From NCBI GenBank assembly GCA_038496445.1, contig JALMLS010000414.1:1-64000 (forward strand): DNA of 64,000 bases. The letters run 5' to 3'. This document shows, piece after piece, positions 58,103 through 64,000 of this stretch. Under the pieces are notes generated by a model. It was given only the letters and a program-made list of their open reading frames with translations, was not told the origin of the DNA and did no database searches. The position numbers and the translations under genes were made by a program. Within the stretch, counting starts at the first letter, position 1. The number at the start of each line of letters is the position of its first letter. Source of the stretch: Trichosphaerium sp. ATCC 40318. Taxonomy: Eukaryota; Discosea; Flabellinia; Trichosidae.

Positions 58103-58410
58103 TAAAAACATGAATCAATCAAAGAGCAACATTTCACCTGCAATAAAAATTTTTAATCGTGAATCTTTTACTGTTTTCTTTGTTTACTCATTCATTTGGT
58201 TGCCTCGAACCTTTTTTCCAATTGCTTGACCTTGTTTCATTATGAAATAGAATCATTTACAGTACTTTTCCTGACAGAAAAGTAATAAAGGCATCAGCAC
58301 TTGTTTTTTTTTTTAAGCCACGTGTACACTTGTCAGGTTTCTTTTATTTATCAGCACCATGTAAAGTACAAAGGTACAACACGTGTTGTTTTGCTTGAAC
58401 GCTACTGGGC
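58103..58410. other. Intergenic region between convergent genes
   Basis: AT-rich 3' flanks. No gene seen. Confidence 0.5.
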
Positions 58411-59290
58411 CTAGTCAGTAACCACTCTAAAAACACGAGTGGTAACAATGTATGACCGCTTAACATCTTCGAATTGACGACAATAGTTATCACGAAGAGG
58501 TAGCGTACAAATTGCACACTTGAACGTTCGAGTACTTAAATCCACAGTGGTTGGTATTCCCAAAGACAACTAACACAATGACTTGTGAATATAAACTTAA
58601 TACAGTTTCTCTGGGCTTACGTACATTCTTGAAAGTATTTCTAATTTCACCAGTTGGTGATATTGATATACATAAAGTATGACTGTAAGCGCTACTGGAC
58701 GTATGCAGTAAATTGAGGGTAATTAACCATGAATTTTTTTCTCTCTCACATAAAGCGTTTTCGAGTTCGGAAACACGTGACGATAATCTTTTGATTATTT
58801 CATCTTTATCACAAGGTATTGAATCTAACGTCAAAGTAAACGAGTGAGATGTATTATCCAGTAACCAGCACACAAACACTAAAGTACCGCCCTAGAAGTC
58901 ACATGTCAGATAATCTTAACATCCTTTGTTCCACCAATACCTGCTTGTCAAGCCATAGCGTCGCTTCAGATATAGACTTATCAAGGGCACACTCAAAGAA
59001 CTTACAAAGGATACTACCAGTTCTACAATTGCAAATAAAAACACAAAAAAAAATTGATCTCTGGAACCTCATGACATCATCTGTTTTAGTTCGCAATTGT
59101 TCCAGCGTGAAAACAGCCTCATACTGTTCCACATTACTTGAAGACAATCAGTATTATCCGGTTTTAACTTCTTTTTTTTTTAGTCGCACGTGTCATTGGT
59201 AGCAATGATAGTTACGGTATTGTCGCTGTCTTTTACATATATTTCGAACGGTTTAATAGTGAACGAAACTGTTTGGTGTTCTTCCGCCAT
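58411..59290 (-). CDS. Orphan protein B (paralogue of 33778-34703)
   Basis: Same exon order as orphan A. From ATG 59288-59290 comes AEEHQTVSFTIKPFEIYVKD, a short intron, then EQYEAVFTLEQLRTKTDDVM, the helical segment ILCKFFECALDKSISEATLW, the strand-plus-coiled-coil segment FTLTLDSIPCDKDEIIKRLS and RVSELENAL, NSWLITLNLLHTS, CISISPTGEIR and a last exon with CAICTLPLRDNYCRQFEDV and TTRVFRVVTD, stop at 58411. The best-conserved parts between A and B are exon 1 and the CxxC-(8)-C tail, which suggests function there. The family is not recognised. Confidence 0.65.
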
Positions 59291-59877
59291 GAGTACGCGT
59301 ACACGTGTTGTGTATCTGATACGTTTAAAACTAGGCTACTAAAAAAGTTGACTGAAGAGCGAAAGAACTAACTGCAAAGGTTATTTGTGAATGCTTGCAT
59401 CTACTCTTTAACACGAATCTTTGATGTTTCGTGATCATAATATTATTTCCGTAAAGCGAATAATGACTTGTAGAGATATTGCTCGTTTGTTTATCGACTC
59501 CGTACAAGGTCGGCACAGTGTAAGATCTTGCAAGAACTAACAGAAGTTGCAAGATCTGTCAGACTAAACACGAAAACCAAAAGTCACAAACAGCAGAAAG
59601 TGGCAAAGATTAGCAAACTTGAATGATACGGACTACTTTTGCCTTTTGCAGGGAACCTGTTTTTGCACTATTTACTCAAGTGTGATTTTGGAGAGACTGA
59701 GTTTAATCATGATATGGAAGCTGCTTAGTGGTGACAAAACATGTGATAAACAGATGTGCGCTCAATTGAAGGATGAACGATAGTGGAGAAAAAAAGGGTA
59801 AACCCGGCAACTTCGGTAATAATGTGCAGTTGATGAGCATATCAAATAGCGGTCATTACATTTATTAAATAAACAAA
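59291..59877. other. Intergenic region with dispersed repeat copy 2
   Basis: About 590 bp with no gene supported. Copy 2 of the dispersed repeat lies at about 59515-59640. Confidence 0.45.
59515..59640 (-). repeat. Dispersed repeat, copy 2
   Basis: Inverse match to about 29006-29145. It shares gatcttgcaagaactaacag (as complement) and the string gcaaacttgaatgata. Confidence 0.6.
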
Positions 59878-60936
59878 CTACCAGGTACCAGATGGTGGCA
59901 TTTTGAAATCTGAAAAACCGCCTAAACCATACCCATAAACATTAAAATAAGTTAACTCAATTGAAGTATAATTATTTGCGTTTAACCCTGTCATAATGAT
60001 GCGAAAAACCCTGTAGAAGTTTTCACAACCTTCTATAGGCCAGCAATATACTCCTAAATCATTTACAGGTATTGTCTCATCTTCAACAATCCATCAGTAA
60101 CAAAAAAACAACAAACAAAGAAGATAATAATACTGTACCATTCACGTGTCTTTTTATTACTTCCCACGTTTCTCCATCATTTGATGCTTCCAAATTCCAA
60201 CTCCTAAGTGCATCACAATTCTTTCTGCTTCTTAATGTATAATGCGTAGGTTTAACCTTTATGGTTCGTAAATTGAGTGCTACCTAACAGCACACATTAA
60301 TTCAAAAATCATAAAACAACCACAAGAAAAAAACAGGAAAAATTCCTTGTTGCAGTGACGATTTTATGGCTTTTATCAGATATCAAGAAAGACCCATAAA
60401 GTCCATTGAATTTCTTTACAAACAAAGAGCTCTTAAAAGTAGAATCTGGGGTTATGAAAAGAACTTTCTTCGAAACCAAAAAAAAAACTCAAAAAAAAGT
60501 ACCCATGAGTTCGCTTCTCCTCTTGTACAAAATTCATACACTTCTGGGCACAATACGGTTTGCGGATCACCTGTTGTGATTGTTTTGCACGTAACTTGAG
60601 CTGTAAAGAGAGTCATAACGGTGTTAAATACAGTTGTTAGCGTTTTTCCGTACCAATAGGCAAACTAGCGCTTTTTATGTATCCAGTGAACCCTTTGAAT
60701 TGTAATTCATGCAAATACGAGCATATTACCGCTTTTTGTTGTAAAACATCCAAAATATTGCCGTGAGATGCTTCATTAGGCAATGCGGTTATCCACGGTC
60801 GCCATAGATGCCTTGAATAGCTAATACAGTCCTTTACACGTTTTGATACCGTTCTAAGCGATACAATGAATGTCAGAGACTCTGTTTGCAAGTGAGAATA
60901 AATTTCTTCCAATAATTCGTTCGGTAAGGACTCCAT
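59878..60936 (-). CDS. F-box protein with C-terminal F5/8C (discoidin-like) domain
   Basis: From ATG at 60934-60936, residues 1-45 form a canonical F-box (MESLPNELLEEIYSHLQ, then LRTVSKRVKDCISYSRHLW). Downstream exons give FLFITPDSTFKSSLFVKKFN, SDKSHKIVTATRNFS, LRTIKVKPTHYTLRSRKNC, LRSWNLEASNDGETWEVI and a last exon with GLGVYCWPIEGCENFY-like content, FRIIMTGLNANNYTSIELTY and the end FKMPPSGTW, stop at 59878-59880. The block from IKVKPTHYTLR to FNVYGYG fits the galactose-binding-like F5/8C fold found in some BTB proteins, including the W-x-x-x-x-S-N-D-G-x-x-W signature. One middle exon (about 60590-60490) is less certain. It may act as a substrate adaptor whose discoidin-like part recognises a ligand. 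Confidence 0.75.
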
Positions 60937-61155
60937 GCTGAGTTTGAATCACTTTTTTTGTATTGGAGTTTATTGTGTTATTCACTGAAATGTTGACCGC
61001 TATTTACTGTGACAAATACCCTATGTACCTACAACGCAAATATCTTCCAGTATGACACATAGCGAACTTGTAAAATATGCAGATGTCAGAAACAGGACAA
61101 TCGAAAACATTTTTGAACAAAATCAATAAGTAAAGGTTTATTTTCCTTTAATATT

Positions 61156-64000
61156 TTAAGGATCCCAGACAGCTACAGAACGGCCACTTGTTGTAACATA
61201 TACTCTTCCTACATGTATAGGATCAACACCAATACCTGATGTACTCGCAATATGAAAGTTGTCACTTGTCAAACGCTGCCATGTCGATCCTGCGTTTCCA
61301 GAGTAATAAATGCTAAATCCTTCTTTATCTTCCGGACCTTACAATTCACAAATTAAACCACGTGGCTTAACAACTTTAACAAAAATCAATGTACCTTGAG
61401 CATAGATAGCAACTCTACCATCATACACTGACACTGGTGAAGCAAGAGCGTTACCAGGAATAGCTAGAACACAAGGTTAGAGACATACAACAAAAAACAA
61501 AGGTACCTGGATTTGTTACTGAGAAGTCGCCAACAGTGTTCCTACATTAGATTTAACTCTGTAGCTAATACACTATAAATAGAACCATACCAGGTTTCAC
61601 CGCTATCTGTTGAATGCCATAGAGCCTTGCCAGCGTATTTTGAAGTGTTGGTATACATTAATGCCCAAAGATGTCCAGAGCGTGCTTGATCTGAAGCTAA
61701 CCCTCCATATAAGCTTGGGAATACTCCAACTACTTTATCATTTCGTTTAAAAGTATCACCACCATCTGTTGAAGTCCAGAATCCAGAACCGAATCCCATA
61801 ATGTAATACTTGAGGTCCACTTTCGGATCTGAAAGAAAACAATTAAAAAACAAACAAGGGACAATATTACAAGTGTGACATTGATATTGCCAACGCACTT
61901 AAGTTACAATTTTTGGTTCAACAATAAAGATGTAAATTTACTTTCAATGGTATGCGGTAGTGACAGTTGCAAAAACGGACTGTTTGGGAAAGTGTAATTA
62001 AAACGTGATGTCATAAAAAGTCTCGGAATTCCCCAAAAAAAAAAAGGCGGTACCGCGTGTCATTAAGTGCCATTCAACATATTCATTACCAGCAAAATAC
62101 TCCCAGAATCCTTTAGCAACACTATACCAGCTCTTACCGCCATCTTTTGTTCTCCAAATACCTCCAATATCTTTAACAAGAAAGTCGTTTGGATTATTCA
62201 ATGAACCAACACAATCAATAAAGTTCCATCCTTTCATTGTCTGGTTCATAGGTTCCTCAGACTGAAATAATCGTTCCCATGTCTAGAAAATATCGTTTAG
62301 AATACAATAGTAGCAAACAAGAAAAGATAAATAAGCAAACCTCTCCAGCGTCATGTGAAGTTGCAAGCCATCCTTCACCATACAAGACATTTCCAATAAC
62401 AACATAAGTGTCATTCCAAAACATTGCTCTATGAGCTTCTCCTAGTCCATACCTTCATAGGAATTAAACAACATCAGCTACAGTACAAAGAACACAGCTA
62501 TAGGGCCGGAAAGTGCAATATGGTGATGAGAGAACGTACAACAAAGGCGGATTTGTTAATTGTCTTCTCATATTTATATCAATCTTTTCTTTCGTTCCAA
62601 AAAACCCTGCTAAATCCATAGACCCAAAATAAGCCAAATCACGATTAGGATGAAAATCTACCGTGAACATAACAACCTTAATATTGTAGATGAGAATGAG
62701 ATACAGAAAAAAAATAATACCTCGCCAACTCCGTTGGTCAAAAATTGCCATGTGTTGCCTTCGTCTGTACTCTCCATTGGTCCAAATCCGGTTCCCATAA
62801 TCCAATGGTTTGGATTTTTTGGATCTTGTACCTCAAAGAAACAAGTTAACAAGTCAATGCAAGCACCAGAACTGTAAGTAAAACACAACTGAATAGACAA
62901 GAACAAAAGTGTTTGTCATCAGTTACTGGTAGCACGATGTCATCCACAGTATGTTTAAATAGACTCACCATTGTATTTCTACCAAATGGTGGCGTTGTTT
63001 CAGTTGGCTGACGCCATATTGGCTCAGTTCCTGTGACATCCATCTTAGAGTATGTGTAAGTTTCGCCTTTGTCATTTGAAACGCCAAGAGAGTTTTCTCT
63101 GCATCAACAGTCGTTACCTTAACTTAGTATACATATGTACTTAAAGCATACCCATTCGCTGTAGCATATACCAAAGACCCATTGTTCAAAAAAGTTAACA
63201 TGGATGGACCACCATTGGAATGTTTGAAATTCTTCGATATTTCTTCGTATTGATAAGTTGCTACAGAAAAAGAGTTAAGTTACTTGACATCCGAATCAGT
63301 AGCAAGTTTAAACGTACAAATATCTCCCCAATTACTTGAAGTTACTCGGTAGTAACAAGGGTTAGTTTTTGATCCATCCTTAATGGACCCAATAAAGAAA
63401 GTCGTTCCATCTTCCATTCTTATAATTCTTCGTACACTCGCCAGCTCAACGCCACCTCCAACGTCCAATACTGACCATGAATCACCGTTATCAATTGATA
63501 AAAATAGAGCAGGCATGTATCCGCCTACCCAAATATGACCAGAGAACTTAGGATTGGCATGCACATGCACAGAACCGATTGCAGTAATGTTACTAAAAGT
63601 TTTAGGTGAAATCGCTTTCCATGTACTTCCAGCGTCAGTGGACTTGTACAAACCATCTCTAGAACCAGCCCATATATTCTTATTATTGTTTGGGTCTATA
63701 ATTATACATTCACCTCCAGTTCTAACCTTGTCATTGCCTAAAACAGGTTTTAATTTTAAACCTTAAATAAAACAAGTACCCGCAAAGCTTGCCGCTAGTA
63801 CGCGCGTGAAAGACTTTCCACCATCTGTGGTTTTCCATACACCTTGACCTTTATCTGTTGCACTTTTATACTCCCCTAGAGCAAAGTATGCCTAAAATAA
63901 CGCTGTCAAAATAAACAAACTTAAAATGAAAAAAAAGTTCCAAAAACTTTTCAAAACAAAAAAAAACCGATTAGAGACTCCCGTTGGTGTACCGTATCTG
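61156..64000 (-). CDS. GH74/Asp-box (BNR) repeat secreted glycosidase, N-terminus beyond window
   Basis: A minus-strand, many-exon gene truncated by the window edge at 64000; stop at 61156-61158. It contains a long series of Asp-box motifs (S-x-D-x-G-x-T-W type): STDAGSTWKA, SIDNGDSWSV, STDEGNTWQF, TKDGGKSWYS, STDGGDTFKR, STDSGETWYG, SGNAGSTWQR. These mark seven-bladed beta-propellers. The end (IGVDPIHVGRVYVTTSGR) is like the last blade of GH74 xyloglucanases. The catalytic Asp residues of GH74 cannot be placed without alignment, and a sortilin (Vps10) beta-propeller is the main alternative. There is no membrane span or Vps10 Cys module before the stop, which favours GH74. Introns are 40-60 nt. 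Confidence 0.75.

Noticed and set aside
1-64000. tRNA, rRNA, CRISPR arrays, bacterial-type operons and terminators
   Set aside because: No tRNA A/B-box pair with cloverleaf, no rRNA core motifs and no regular spacer-repeat arrays were found by eye. The DNA is eukaryotic nuclear.

Overview
The window is nuclear DNA from a unicellular eukaryote. Most genes are cut by many short introns (about 40-150 bp, GT-AG with occasional GC-AG). Intergenic DNA is AT-rich and full of homopolymer T/A runs, and there are no operons, CRISPR arrays or rRNA. The gene set fits an Amorphea-type protist (an amoebozoan or a unicellular relative of animals): a Rac GTPase, a STAT-type transcription factor, a C2-arrestin, a TKL kinase, a PBZ zinc finger and many F-box genes. 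I cannot name the species. || Layout. 0.6-6 kb: Rac GTPase and a GPI-type mucin-like surface protein. 6.3-9.4 kb: two mitochondrial genes in divergent orientation, the E2 subunit of 2-oxoglutarate dehydrogenase and the ribosome recycling factor. 10.3-15.6 kb: an HRDC+PBZ protein and a C2+TKL kinase. 16-17 kb: intronless F-box gene A. 17.4-27.1 kb: p24 cargo receptor, carnitine acyltransferase and a C2-arrestin with an NPF-rich tail. 27.7-35.7 kb: a fast-evolving block with F-box genes B and C, an F-box gene with 12-13 YwqK/MORN-variant repeats, decayed fragments of that repeat family, and orphan gene A. 36-41.5 kb: secreted double-WxxW protein, an F-box/Cys-rich gene, a coiled-coil gene and a CaMK-like kinase. 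43-46 kb: STAT. 46.3-55.8 kb: a large inverted duplication of an F-box/YwqK-repeat gene. Its right copy is intact. Its left copy is broken by two DNA transposons, one of which carries an intact DDE transposase. The spacer between the arms holds a C-type-lectin membrane protein. 55.8-64 kb: a frameshifted F-box-like gene, a secreted protein with a ricin-B-type (beta-trefoil) lectin domain, orphan gene B, an F-box protein with an F5/8C (discoidin-like) domain, and a GH74/Asp-box glycosidase that runs off the window. || How the genes relate. Housekeeping genes (DLST, RRF, p24, carnitine acyltransferase) alternate with two expanding sets. One is secreted or surface proteins built from sugar-binding or mucin-associated modules. 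The other is about nine F-box loci whose C-terminal recognition modules differ (YwqK repeats, Cys cluster, discoidin-like, unknown). The F-box/YwqK genes, their fragments and the duplication-plus-transposon locus look like a birth-and-death family of possible ubiquitin-ligase adaptors. This is my main candidate for an undescribed system. All exon structures were read by eye and some first exons remain uncertain.
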